Source: Plantactinospora soyae (GTDB lineage Bacteria > Actinomycetota > Actinomycetes > Mycobacteriales > Micromonosporaceae). Taken from it: 64,000 nucleotides of DNA. The stretch's first letter is position 1; each line of letters starts with the position of its first letter. The translations under genes were made by a program, and so were the position numbers. This document shows, piece after piece, positions 15,552 through 24,268 of this stretch. The stretch is from contig NZ_JADBEB010000001.1 in the NCBI RefSeq assembly GCF_014874095.1, forward strand, positions 930,001-994,000, given 5' to 3'. The notes beneath the pieces are model-generated. The model did no database searches, had not been told where the DNA came from, and worked only from the letters and a program-made list of their open reading frames with translations.

Positions 15552-16484
15552 GTGGGAGCAATCGACTTGCAGCCGGGAACGGTCATTACTCGCCAGGACC
15601 GCAGCGACCGATGGGGCGGCTCGATTCAGGGCGGGATACTGCCGTCGAGTTCAACGCCGAACGTCTTCGTCTACTCCGACCCCGCCGAGGGTCGTAAGTG
15701 GGGATACGACTTCGACGGTTGGTCCACTGACGGGTCTGTTTTCTTCTACACAGGCGAAGGCGCAGAGGGTGATCAGACGTTCGCCTACTGGAAGAACCAG
15801 GCCGTCTTGGCTCACAATGAGCAGGGTCGAACGCTGCACCTCTTCATCGCGGCCAGCGGTCGCCAGCGGGGTGGCAAGCTACATCGATATGTCGGTGAGT
15901 TCGAGGTCGATCCCGCCCTGCCGCACGTACGCGCGGATGACCCAGTCAGGGAACGATCTGTCATAGTGTTTCGTCTTCGTCCCCTGGGCGCGGTTGACCG
16001 TGCCGAGCCGGACGTTGCCGGGTTCCCGGATGTAGAGCAGACCGCGGAGAGCTCCGTAGTTCCGACCGAGAGTGCTGATGCCGGTAGCTTTGTTCGGGCA
16101 CCGTCCAAAGGCGGTTTGGCCCTTCGGCGAGAGACAAATCTCAGCAAACGCTACGAAAAACACCTCGTCGATCAAGGGCATATCGTGGGACGGTGCCGAG
16201 TCCGACCCCCCGGAGAGATCGGATATCTTTTCACCGACTTGTACGACTCAACGGCGGATGAGCTCTACGAAGCCAAGGCCGTATCAACCCGCGACGCCAT
16301 TAGGTGCGCGATCGGCCAACTCTTCGACTATCGACGCCACATCGAATCAAAGGATGCTCGGCTCACGGTGCTGCTTCCCGTGCGGCCGGCCAGCGATCTC
16401 GTGGATCTCATCCATAGTTGCGGAATGAACTGCGTATACGAGACTGAGAAAGGTTTCTTTAAGCGCATCGATCCACCTTCCTGA
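15552..16484 (+). CDS. SRA-like domain fused to PD-(D/E)XK nuclease, candidate type IV restriction enzyme
   Basis: Predicted modification-dependent endonuclease of 310 residues. Residues 5-120 resemble the SRA-like domain of ScoMcrA-type proteins: LQPGTVITRQDRSDRWGGSI, QGGILPSSSTPNVFVYSDP, GYDFDGWSTDGSVFFYTGEG, GDQ and a final VGEFEV. The linker is variable. The C-terminal domain has a plausible PD-(D/E)XK core: Asp229/Asp232, Glu240-x-Lys242 in ELYEAKAV, and Gln256 in IGQLFDYRRH. Such a pair would read a modified base and cut nearby DNA. The GTG at 15552 is chosen because conserved SRA-like sequence begins right after it. No methylase or dnd gene is adjacent. Confidence 0.7.
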   Translation: MGAIDLQPGTVITRQDRSDRWGGSIQGGILPSSSTPNVFVYSDPAEGRKWGYDFDGWSTDGSVFFYTGEGAEGDQTFAYWKNQAVLAHNEQGRTLHLFIAASGRQRGGKLHRYVGEFEVDPALPHVRADDPVRERSVIVFRLRPLGAVDRAEPDVAGFPDVEQTAESSVVPTESADAGSFVRAPSKGGLALRRETNLSKRYEKHLVDQGHIVGRCRVRPPGEIGYLFTDLYDSTADELYEAKAVSTRDAIRCAIGQLFDYRRHIESKDARLTVLLPVRPASDLVDLIHSCGMNCVYETEKGFFKRIDPPS

Positions 16485-16652
16485 ATCGATCAAGCCGGAC
16501 GATTCTGGCATTGAGCTGCTGCTGCTGCACCTGTAATGGATGGTCAACGATGGTGCCGTCGGCTCCCCTTCGACGCCCTGGAACCGGCATGATCTTGGAA
16601 GGATCCGCGCGAGAGTAGGATCGACCGATATCGAGCAATTCGGAGGTCGCCC

Positions 16653-17027
16653 GTGACTGAGCCTGTGCCCCCCACCTCAGGGATCGATCCCGATCGGCCG
16701 CAGGAGTTCATGCAGAGTGGACGCGAGGTTGCCTTCTTTCTCCCGGTCGTCTGCACGGATCGGGGTCAGCACAAGCGACGGCTCCTCACCGTCGCCCGCC
16801 GCGAACTTGACGGCAGCGGGGGCATGAGTTCGGCGTTGGAGTGGTTCGCGCCGCCGATGGGAGCGGAGGCCGAGCCGAGAAGCCTGATCGGTAGGGACTC
16901 ATACATCTTCGCGTGCCCCTCCTGTAGCCGAAAACCGCAGATCAACCGCGCGAAGTGGTGGAACCTGGTCGATGAAGCGGGACGGGCCAGGCTGCGCGAA
17001 CTCGACCTGTCCCTGCTACCCTTCTAG
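16653..17027 (+). CDS. Hypothetical protein with a CxxC motif
   Basis: Function unknown. The product is 124 residues with a GTG start preceded by GGAGG at normal distance. HKRRLLTVARRELDGSGGM and SYIFACPSCSRKPQINRAKW are the notable segments; the CPSC pair could be half of a zinc site or a redox pair. No membrane segment. Similar short proteins are common in actinobacterial mobile elements, so it is probably AICE cargo. Confidence 0.55.
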   Translation: MTEPVPPTSGIDPDRPQEFMQSGREVAFFLPVVCTDRGQHKRRLLTVARRELDGSGGMSSALEWFAPPMGAEAEPRSLIGRDSYIFACPSCSRKPQINRAKWWNLVDEAGRARLRELDLSLLPF

Positions 17028-17159
17028 TACTGCGCACGAGCACGGCAGTCCCCGGCGCGAGGACGGGGTTACGTTCAGCCAGCAGGTTCACCCCTCGGGG
17101 TGCTCGCCGAAAGCCCACTCATCCGGTGGGGCGGTCTATTACGCCCTCCGGAGGTACGT

Positions 17160-17393
17160 GTGGCCTCGCAAGATGTGGACGTCGCGGACGGCACTCCGAC
17201 GCCGAAGCGCCGACGCCCGAGCGTCCGGCCGCGTCAGTCGTCTCGCAACGCTCACGATGTCCTCTTGACCGCCGCGAAGTCTGGGTGGGGGCCTACCCTG
17301 CGGTACGGCCTGCTGCTTCTCATCCATCGTGGTCCCTTGCCGGTGGCGGGCCTCATCGCTTACCAAGTCGCCCGTTCAAAGGGCTGGCTGTAG
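17160..17393 (+). CDS. Small hypothetical protein with one hydrophobic segment
   Basis: Product of 77 residues, unrecognised. A strong GGAGG (17149-17153) precedes the GTG, which is the main support. The N-terminal half is basic and hydrophilic (TPTPKRRRPSVRPRQSSRN). The C-terminal half holds a hydrophobic stretch, LRYGLLLLIHRGPLPVAGLI. It could be a small membrane protein or a toxin-like peptide; nothing decides. Confidence 0.45.
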   Translation: MASQDVDVADGTPTPKRRRPSVRPRQSSRNAHDVLLTAAKSGWGPTLRYGLLLLIHRGPLPVAGLIAYQVARSKGWL

Positions 17394-18027
17394 CCCCAAC
17401 TTTCGCGTCGCCTCCATCCCGTCGGCCTTCGGCCCCACCCACTCGGCTCCGCCCGCACGGAGGTTGCCGGGATGGCGCCAACCATCCCGGAGTGCCTGAG
17501 CGCCCCGCCGGCGGCACGCCCTGGTCGTTACCCTCAACGAACAAGCCCCGGATCTGCCATTGCCCATGGCTGCCCGGGGCTTCTTCGTATGTCGCGCCGC
17601 CGGCGGGGCTGCAACCGTTCGGGGTGCGCCTGTGCGCTTGCGCTAAGGGCGCGGGGTCCCCGAGCGGCGACCCGTTCGGGTCGGCCCCTGGTCGGCGGCG
17701 CGAGCGGCCTGCGAAGCGGGCCGCCTTGATCCTGTGCCGAAAGTTCTCACACAGTCCGATACTCCGTCCGGAATCCCCTCAGTCGTTGGGGAGCGTGAAG
17801 TTGGCCGGCCACTGGAAGCGAGAGACCGTTAGTCGATTTGGCTCGGCGGATCAGGCCACCACCGGTCAGACAATCGGCCGAGTAGGAAAGATACGCAGCT
17901 TCGTCCGTTTTAGTTGTTTGAATCGATGCTGAAAGTCGCGGCCTCACCATACCAGGTTGTTTGGCTGACATGAAGGGCTCTATTCGTTAATCTGTTCCCG
18001 CATGCCGTCACAGCTCAGAGGAGATCA
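17394..18027. other. 634-bp non-coding stretch with a strong terminator, upstream of the NACHT gene
   Basis: No supported gene. It contains Pro-rich chance frames, a GC-rich part and a sharp switch to AT-richer sequence from about 17740. The NACHT promoter presumably lies in the AT-rich last 200 bases, but no clear -35/-10 pair stands out. Confidence 0.4.
17543..17582. terminator. Intrinsic bidirectional terminator
   Basis: AAGCCCCGG and CCGGGGCTT pair perfectly across a loop of about 22 bases, followed by CTTCG on the + strand. It would end transcription from the small upstream genes before the NACHT gene. Confidence 0.6.
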
Positions 18028-20748
18028 ATGTTTGACCTCGACTGGAAGTCGGTCACGATAACTCTAGTAGCCCTACCGATCCTATATTGGGTAATCGTAG
18101 GAACCTATAAGGGTATAAGAAGTCGCAGTGATGTAATCATGAACGCTGTCGCGTGGACAATAAGCCGATTTGTCAATCAGACTATTGCTACGCGAATGAA
18201 CTTGCGGAAGTACTGTTCAGTGGAACTTGGAAAGGAGGCGACCAAGTTCCTGCCCGTACCCGGAAATCGGGGGGTAATGCTATCAACCGACAGCGTTTTC
18301 GTCCCATTACGATTGGAGAGCGCCGAGCGTACGACAACATCGAGTATCGAAGAGATTTGGGGCACGGAAATCCGTCGAGTGCGCATTGTCGGGGATCCTG
18401 GATCGGGGAAGTCTTCATTAACGAAGCGCGTATTCCGTCATGCATGTAGAGCCGCCCTCGCGAACCCGGGTAGGCCATTGCCAATACTTGTTGACCTAAA
18501 AGACTTCACTCCACCCGCCGAATCAGATGATTCTCAGCACCTGGCAGATTGGGGCCTTGCTCATCTTAGGACGCGAGTAGCGTCTGTACACGGATACAAC
18601 ATGGACCAACTTTTCGACACGTCCCTCACGGGACGTGGCATCATGGTCCTTTTCGACGGCCTAGACGAGGTAGCAAGTTCCGCGTACAAACGCGTCTCAC
18701 TTGCGCTCAATGCGCTTAGCGATGTTCTGTCCAACTTCTCCCCTGCCAACCGCATGGTTCTTACAATGAGGACCCAGTTCCACGTGCAAATCAGAGGCGA
18801 CTTCGACACTACCTTCCCGAAGGTTTTTCACATTCAACCCTTCTCTCCTGGGGACATTTACGCGTTCCTGACGCGATGGCCTTTTCCTAGGGGGCGCGAC
18901 GTCAGTGCGATCGTCAACCGCTTGTATTCGGAACTGACTGATAAGCCGACGCTTCGTGATATGTGCAGTAATCCTCTAGTCCTCGCGATGTACGTCGCAA
19001 GTGATCAAAGCAGTGAGGAGTCAAGTACTCCGGATACTCGAACCGCCTTCTATTCGCAGGTAGTCGAGGAACTGCTCGTCGCCCGACGCAAACGACAATT
19101 GGGTCTTACCGCAAAGAGCGCGATCCGGGAGCAAAGAGAAAGACTCTTGGGTCGGCTAGCGCTCGATAATCTTCTGTCTCAGGAGCAGCCGGCGAATGAG
19201 ATTCAATGGCAGGCGGCCATTAGAGCTGTTACAGACATCTACAGTTGCCCCAGCCATGATGAAGCAGCCCGGACGATTCGGGAGGTTTGCAAGGAAACAG
19301 GGATTCTCTCGGAGGAACGTCCGAGCGAGACCCTTCGCTTTATTCATCTGACGTTCTGCGAGTTTCTCGCAGCGAAAGAGGCCATACAAGAACGGCACGA
19401 TGGATTGAATGAGCTAATCGAGTCCCACCGCGCCTTTACCAAAGGTACCGCACCTCAGGCCAGGACCCGCTTGATCGAAGTTATTCCATTCGCTCTGGGG
19501 CTCTCACAACGAGTATCCCGTACCGCTGCTCTCGACAGTATTTGGTCAATCCAGGACCGAGCGGTGGTCGGCAGATGCTTCCTCGAGACTCAGGCATATG
19601 ACCACAAGATCTGGCCACGCTACGTCGGCCGTGAAATGAAGAGTCTTCTCCGACTAGGAAGAGAGTTTTGGGATGAGGAGTGGCTACGGCGCTTGCACTT
19701 GTTAACGGTCATCATTGCCGATGAAAACGCCTGGGCGAAGCTATACCATCGATCACCGACTCTTACATTGCATTCATTTTTCCTACAAATGATTGAAGGT
19801 GATCGCGAAAAGCTTCGGACTGTAATAGGTTCCTACGCCGCGTTCGATCCGCAAGCGGCATTCAGAATCGCAGAAGCCTGCGAAGTTGACCTCGTCCGAG
19901 ACCAACCCGCTACCGTTGTAGAACATTTGTCAAACCCGCCATTCTATTCTATGTTGATAGAACGCCTAAAGGCGGACGAAGAGCCTCATGAGAATTGGTT
20001 TATGGTGCTGGCAGAAGCCGCACTCGGGAGCCAGTACGTAGCACATCAACTTTCAATGGAGCCCTGGCATATCTTGGCCGGGTTTCAACATCCTAAGAAA
20101 ATTTTGCGACGAACTCGCTGGTTTATGCCAGTGAGAGGTAGATACAGCTGGGCCACACATTTCTTGGGACTGTCACTGTTCACCTACTGCCTGACACTCG
20201 CACTCATACGACTTGACGCCCACTCATATCAGCGGTTCCCACGACTAAGCATCGTTCGACCATTGCCGCCTCCAGGTGGATCGACTTGGTCGTATCTGAT
20301 GCCAATAGGACGAGTCATTCACTTCGCGCTGCAGATGCTCGTGATCTTCGGGGCAGGGATGCTCGCTGCCGCGAACCCCGAAAGCCCTATTGCGACTGCA
20401 GCACTCGTAATGTTAGTGCTTTTGCTGTCGACACTATTCGTTCTCGAAAGCTGGCCCCGAAGGAGTGCCCAGTTCTATCTGGCTATCCTACTCCGTGACG
20501 TAACCTTACTGCCGTCTCCGAAGGCCTTTCAGATCTATTGGCACACGCCAGGCGCCTTGCTCGCGCGGCTCACGGGACGTGGGCTCCTTGCTAATGAGCG
20601 AATAACGAGCCTGCATTACTTGCGCTCGGTCCACGGTAAAGTTGGACCTAACCAGCCTGACATTTTCGAAAGAGAGCTATCGCCGATCGACTACGGTGTT
20701 GCCAGCGATCAACCCGTAAACTCCGCGCTACGAACCCCCACCTTATAG
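18028..20748 (+). CDS. Transmembrane NACHT-type NTPase (STAND), candidate phage-defence protein
   Basis: Membrane-anchored STAND ATPase of 906 residues. An N-terminal helix (VTITLVALPILYWVIVGTY, 9-27) is followed by a linker. The NACHT module has Walker A GDPGSGKS (122-129), Walker B IMVLFDGLDEV (205-215) and a sensor-like LTMRTQF near 250. A winged-helix-type region contains LRFIHLTFCEFLAAKEA. The remainder is helical with no clear repeat, then three hydrophobic helices lie near 708-729, 754-780 and 785-808. Bacterial NACHT proteins are known anti-phage sensors; this one would act at the membrane. AGAGGAG sets the start. GC is much lower than the surroundings, and a TTA codon follows Walker A. 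Confidence 0.8.
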   Translation: MFDLDWKSVTITLVALPILYWVIVGTYKGIRSRSDVIMNAVAWTISRFVNQTIATRMNLRKYCSVELGKEATKFLPVPGNRGVMLSTDSVFVPLRLESAERTTTSSIEEIWGTEIRRVRIVGDPGSGKSSLTKRVFRHACRAALANPGRPLPILVDLKDFTPPAESDDSQHLADWGLAHLRTRVASVHGYNMDQLFDTSLTGRGIMVLFDGLDEVASSAYKRVSLALNALSDVLSNFSPANRMVLTMRTQFHVQIRGDFDTTFPKVFHIQPFSPGDIYAFLTRWPFPRGRDVSAIVNRLYSELTDKPTLRDMCSNPLVLAMYVASDQSSEESSTPDTRTAFYSQVVEELLVARRKRQLGLTAKSAIREQRERLLGRLALDNLLSQEQPANEIQWQAAIRAVTDIYSCPSHDEAARTIREVCKETGILSEERPSETLRFIHLTFCEFLAAKEAIQERHDGLNELIESHRAFTKGTAPQARTRLIEVIPFALGLSQRVSRTAALDSIWSIQDRAVVGRCFLETQAYDHKIWPRYVGREMKSLLRLGREFWDEEWLRRLHLLTVIIADENAWAKLYHRSPTLTLHSFFLQMIEGDREKLRTVIGSYAAFDPQAAFRIAEACEVDLVRDQPATVVEHLSNPPFYSMLIERLKADEEPHENWFMVLAEAALGSQYVAHQLSMEPWHILAGFQHPKKILRRTRWFMPVRGRYSWATHFLGLSLFTYCLTLALIRLDAHSYQRFPRLSIVRPLPPPGGSTWSYLMPIGRVIHFALQMLVIFGAGMLAAANPESPIATAALVMLVLLLSTLFVLESWPRRSAQFYLAILLRDVTLLPSPKAFQIYWHTPGALLARLTGRGLLANERITSLHYLRSVHGKVGPNQPDIFERELSPIDYGVASDQPVNSALRTPTL

Positions 20749-21273
20749 CTCTGCTTTAATCTCGCTAACCAGGATCTGAACAGCTCCTATGGTGGCAGCA
20801 AGCACCACAGTTAGAGTCAGGATTCGCGTCCCAGCCTTCGACGCAGTCGGCGAGTTCCTTAAAAAGATCACCCTCAACGCCGCATCAACAACTGAGCTAA
20901 GAAACGCAAGTTGGATGGCGATAGAGATAACGTTATGAACTGGTGAAGACCGAAAGGGACCTGCACTTATGGGCTGTCCAGGCGGCGTTCCAAGGGAGAC
21001 AGCTTGTTCTAGCACCACGACCTCAACTGCACAAAGCGCTACCTGAACCAGGCAAAGGAGAGCTATGAGCGCACGCAAGGAGAATTGATCATGAGGGGAT
21101 ACCCTTTCGAGGTTTTGGCCCCCCGGCGTCGAAGGCGGCGGCACGGAACGAATATAACGATCGACGATCGAACGAATTTCAATGGCGAGCGCGAGGGCAA
21201 TCACGGGCACAACCTGCGCAAGGAGGGCCGCATATTCGCGAGTCATGCCGTATTTTCGACTAGACAGAGCCAT
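20743..21273 (-). CDS. Small multi-pass membrane protein convergent with the NACHT gene
   Basis: Product of 176 residues with about four hydrophobic helices: YAALLAQVVPVIALALAIEI, LRALIALLCLVQVALCAVEV, VISIAIQLAFLSSVVDAALRV and ILTLTVVLAATIGAVQILV. It has no enzyme motif and no recognised family. Its 3' end overlaps the NACHT 3' end by 6 bases, and both share low GC and unusual codon use, so they probably arrived together. It could be a pore or partner of the NACHT protein, or unrelated cargo. The start is uncertain (21273 or 21246). Confidence 0.6.
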   Translation of the reverse strand: MALSSRKYGMTREYAALLAQVVPVIALALAIEIRSIVDRYIRSVPPPSTPGGQNLERVSPHDQFSLRALIALLCLVQVALCAVEVVVLEQAVSLGTPPGQPISAGPFRSSPVHNVISIAIQLAFLSSVVDAALRVIFLRNSPTASKAGTRILTLTVVLAATIGAVQILVSEIKAEL

Positions 21274-21440
21274 CCGTCAACGCCTAGACGTTTGCAGCCA
21301 CTTGTCCTGTCGATTATTAGCTACCTAGGATCGCTCTGAACACAGACCACTCAGACCTAGATCATTTGAAATCAAGGGAAAATGGAATTCCAACCTTGAG
21401 ACAGTAGCTTTCACCCGCGATGATGCGCGCTCCTGCACGG

Positions 21441-21851
21441 TCAAACCGGGCGGGTCAGCTCCGTCTTGTCGGCTGGGTGAATCTCGGTGGTGCCATCGGG
21501 GTGGTGGACCTCGATCACGGGTACGCCTTCGTCCATGTCGCGTTCGACGCGTTCTGGGTCGGCGGGCATGCGCGCGACCGCCCTCCCGCCCGGTGGTAGC
21601 TCGACCGACACCCGCTCAGGTGGCACCCGCACCCGGGAGCGTTCTCCACGTTCGGTACTGACGAGTCCTTCGCTGCGGAGCAGGGCAAGCGCCTGGCGGA
21701 CAGCGTCCCGGCCGACGCCGTACTCCTGCGAGAGGGTGACCTCGCTCGGCAGCGGCGCTCCTGCCACGTACTGCCCGGCGTAGATGCCCTCGCGGATGAG
21801 GTTCGCGAGTTGGCGATACACGGGCGTGTGCGAGCGCCGATCGATCGACAT
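21441..21851 (-). CDS. GntR family regulator, AICE control protein
   Basis: Repressor of 136 residues. The GntR winged helix is clear: HTPVYRQLANLIREGIYAGQ, LPSEVTLSQEYGVGRDAVRQ and ALALLRSEGLVSTERGERS. The C-terminal 60 residues form a short domain without the usual large effector fold. Small GntR proteins of this kind (KorSA-like) silence transfer genes in AICEs. It diverges from the 22011 gene, with a repeated ATGGC(T/A) motif between them. Confidence 0.82.
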   Translation of the reverse strand: MSIDRRSHTPVYRQLANLIREGIYAGQYVAGAPLPSEVTLSQEYGVGRDAVRQALALLRSEGLVSTERGERSRVRVPPERVSVELPPGGRAVARMPADPERVERDMDEGVPVIEVHHPDGTTEIHPADKTELTRPV

Positions 21852-21894
21852 GGACGGCAGCCTTGCTGACAGGTACAGCCCTGTGTCCTTGTGG

Positions 21895-21916
21895 CCATAT
21901 GGCTATATGGCTATGG
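21895..21916. promoter_or_regulatory. Candidate GntR operator: tandem ATATGGCT with CCATATGG palindrome
   Basis: The gap between the leftward GntR gene and the rightward 22011 gene holds CCATATGG followed by CTATATGGCTATGG. Tandem or palindromic AT-rich sites of this type suit GntR binding and stand out in a GC-rich region. Confidence 0.45.
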
Positions 21917-22010
21917 TCGACGTTACGGAATGTACCCGCGCTGCGACGCAACTTCGCGCCGCAGCACCCTTCCGTGTGCCTGAGGACCCGAATACCGACG
22001 GAGGACAGGA

Positions 22011-22487
22011 ATGGATCTAGACAGGTACGCACCAGACCGGCCGACCAGAAGCGAGCGGCGCACGGCCAATCAGGCGCCCAGGTCCATCTACCGCCGCGAT
22101 GAGCACAGCCCTGTGTCCGGACCACCCAACGCGCGTGGCACCCGCGACGCGTCCGGCGGTGCCTCCCCAGGAACCCTCATTGAGGTCACCGACGTGTTCG
22201 AGCCGCTCCCTCGCAAGGCGCTCGACGCGTTCGCCGGTCGCGTTCGACCGGCGCCGCGATTCGTTCTCCTGATTCCGATTGAGGCCGGCAACCTCGAAGA
22301 GGCTGTGAACCTCGCTGTGCTGCTCGGCCGATCCCTGCGCTACATGCCCGAGATGAGGGCCAGAGACGAGCTGGTGATGGACGTTCAGGCCGAGACGTTT
22401 CACGACGCCTTCTGTGACCTCGTGCTCCCCGGCAACCTCGACTGCACGCGACAGGCCAGGCACCCCGGCGGGTGCGAGGCTCTGTAG
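22011..22487 (+). CDS. Hypothetical AICE protein
   Basis: Product of 158 residues, unknown function. The first 60 residues are basic and disordered. A folded part follows: LIEVTDVFEPLPRKALDAFA, RFVLLIPIEAGNLEEAVNLA and VLLGRSLRYMPEMRARDELV, ending in DFLVLPGNL-like hydrophobic strands and two Cys. AGGACAGGA precedes the ATG. It lies between two GntR-type regulators and is divergent from the first, so it may be under GntR control. Confidence 0.55.
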   Translation: MDLDRYAPDRPTRSERRTANQAPRSIYRRDEHSPVSGPPNARGTRDASGGASPGTLIEVTDVFEPLPRKALDAFAGRVRPAPRFVLLIPIEAGNLEEAVNLAVLLGRSLRYMPEMRARDELVMDVQAETFHDAFCDLVLPGNLDCTRQARHPGGCEAL

Positions 22488-22641
22488 GGGTCGGCAACGG
22501 CGATCGCCGTGGGCCGCCTTCGGCGTGGGCGCCCCTGGTAGCGGAGGCGGGCGGCGCAGGTTGACCGGCGCGGGGTAGTTGAACACGGGTCCGGACGACG
22601 GGGAGACTAGGGCCGTCGTCCGGACCGAGCTAGGGAGGCAC

Positions 22642-23367
22642 GTGGGCGGGCAAGGTGGCAGCGGAGTCGGCTTTCGTGAGATCGCGGCGGAGCTACGCGA
22701 GGCGATCAGGTCCAAGAGTCTGCCTCCGGGCTCCCCACTTCCCTCTGAGACGGACGTCGTCAAGCGGTGGGGCGTTGCCCGCGTCACCGCGCGTCGCGCC
22801 CTGGCCGCGCTCGAAGCGGAGAACCTGATCGAGACCGTTCCTGGACGGGGACGGTTCGTGCGCGACGCGGGAGGCACCTCGGGTGAGCGGACCGGGGCGA
22901 AATTTGAGGCGGTTGCGGCTGCCGTCCGGCGATCAGTCGAGAGCGGCGCATTCCCACCCGGCAGCCGTGTGCCGAGCGAATCCGAGTTGAGTGAACAATT
23001 CCGAGCATCTGTGGGCACCGTACGGCAGGCATTACGCGTTCTGGAGAGTCGTGGACTTCTCGTCTCGCTTCCGGGCAAGGGCAGGTACGTTCCGCATGAT
23101 CCGGATTCAGGTCCGGCCGTCATGACAGATGCCGAGCGGATAGCCGCGGATATTCGCCGCGACATCGAGCGCGGGGAGCTTGCGGCTGGGGCGAGTCTGC
23201 CTGGTGAGAACGACCTCGCAACAAGATATGGAGTGGCGAGGGGGACTGCGCGCCGCGCCTTGACTGAACTAGAGCGTGCCGGACTGGTAAATACCGCCAG
23301 AGGGAAGGGGCGCGTCGTGGTCGACCAACCCGCGTCACCTGCTGACACTGAATCGGAAGATGCCTGA
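22642..23367 (+). CDS. Regulator with three tandem GntR winged helices
   Basis: From GTG 22642 (AGGGAGG five bases upstream) the protein has 241 residues; a TTG at 22579 would add 21 more. Three complete GntR domains follow one another: (1) FREIAAELREAIRSKSLPPG...WGVARVTARRALAALE; (2) FEAVAAAVRRSVESGAFPPG...FRASVGTVRQALRVLE; (3) AERIAADIRRDIERGELAAG...YGVARGTARRALTELE. Each ends in a Gly/Lys/Arg wing (GRGRFV, GKGRYV, GKGRVV). No effector domain is left. One chain could therefore touch three half-sites. Its stop overlaps the next gene's start region by 8 bases. Confidence 0.8.
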   Translation: MGGQGGSGVGFREIAAELREAIRSKSLPPGSPLPSETDVVKRWGVARVTARRALAALEAENLIETVPGRGRFVRDAGGTSGERTGAKFEAVAAAVRRSVESGAFPPGSRVPSESELSEQFRASVGTVRQALRVLESRGLLVSLPGKGRYVPHDPDSGPAVMTDAERIAADIRRDIERGELAAGASLPGENDLATRYGVARGTARRALTELERAGLVNTARGKGRVVVDQPASPADTESEDA

Positions 23368-24268
23368 AATGGGCATGTCCCGCTCGCCTTTCACGTCGGA
23401 TGAAGCGGTAACGGTCCTAGGCGAAGCCTGCCGAACGGTCGGGGTGCCGACCAGCGGCGCCACGATGATCAGGCTCGGCGAGAACGCGATCTTCCGCCTT
23501 CCTGCGGCGGGCTTGATCGTTCGCATTTCCCGTAGCGTCGAAGTGCTTGACGATGCCCGCAAAGAGGTTCTTGTATCGGCGTGGCTACGTGACGCGGGGC
23601 TGCCTGCGGCTCGGACCGCCGACATTCCTCAACCCATTGTGACATTGAGTCATCCTGTCACATTCTGGCATCCGATCGTGGACACAGGGCGTAAGGCACG
23701 GGCCGACGAGTTAGCAGCGGCCCTGCATCAATTACACGGTCTTCCTCCCCCGACGGAATTCAAGCTCCCAGAACTGAATATGTTCGGCCGGGTAAAAGAA
23801 CGGATTGATCAGGCGGCAGATCTCGACCCGAAGGACCTGGAGTTCCTTCGGGGGCGGTTGGCCAAGCTTAGGACCGAATACGACGATCTCGCGTACTCGT
23901 CGCCTGCCTGCGCCGTACATGGTGACGCGCACGTGCAGAATCTTATCGTTGATCCGGCGGGGACTGCCGTGCTGATCGACTTTGAGCGCTTCGCGTTCGG
24001 TCACCGAGAAACGGACCTGTCCGTTACCGCCACCGAGTACGAGATCGGATGGCACACCGATCAGGAGTATGCAGACTTCTGCCGGGTCTACGGCTACGAC
24101 GTACGGACCTGGGACGGGTTTCCGGTGCTACGTGCGCTCAACCAGTTCAAGATGACGACATGGTTGATGCAGAACGTCCATGAAGGCCCGGCGGTGGCCG
24201 AGGAGTTCCGAAACCGGTTGGAGACGCTACGCGACCCCAGCTCTCGCCGCCGCTGGGCTCCCTTCTGA
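23360..24268 (+). CDS. Aminoglycoside phosphotransferase-like kinase (APH/choline kinase fold)
   Basis: Protein-kinase-like fold phosphotransferase of 302 residues. The catalytic loop is CAVHGDAHVQNLIVD (HGDxHxxN) and the metal-binding Asp is in VLIDFERFAFG. The N-lobe with LGENAIFRLPAAGLIVRISR provides the nucleotide pocket. This group is widespread in actinobacterial AICEs beside XRE regulators; its substrate there is unknown, and antibiotic resistance is not implied. It contains TTA codons (for example in DELAAAL). Its 3' end overlaps the convergent regulator gene by 42 bases. Confidence 0.78.
   Translation: MPEMGMSRSPFTSDEAVTVLGEACRTVGVPTSGATMIRLGENAIFRLPAAGLIVRISRSVEVLDDARKEVLVSAWLRDAGLPAARTADIPQPIVTLSHPVTFWHPIVDTGRKARADELAAALHQLHGLPPPTEFKLPELNMFGRVKERIDQAADLDPKDLEFLRGRLAKLRTEYDDLAYSSPACAVHGDAHVQNLIVDPAGTAVLIDFERFAFGHRETDLSVTATEYEIGWHTDQEYADFCRVYGYDVRTWDGFPVLRALNQFKMTTWLMQNVHEGPAVAEEFRNRLETLRDPSSRRRWAPF

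Noticed and set aside
14396-21273. A complete restriction-modification, BREX or DISARM system
   Set aside because: No methyltransferase, PglX/PglZ or helicase genes occur in the cargo block.
23360-24268. Antibiotic resistance gene (aminoglycoside kinase)
   Set aside because: The fold fits, but this branch is a standard AICE passenger with unknown substrate, and nothing supports drug specificity.
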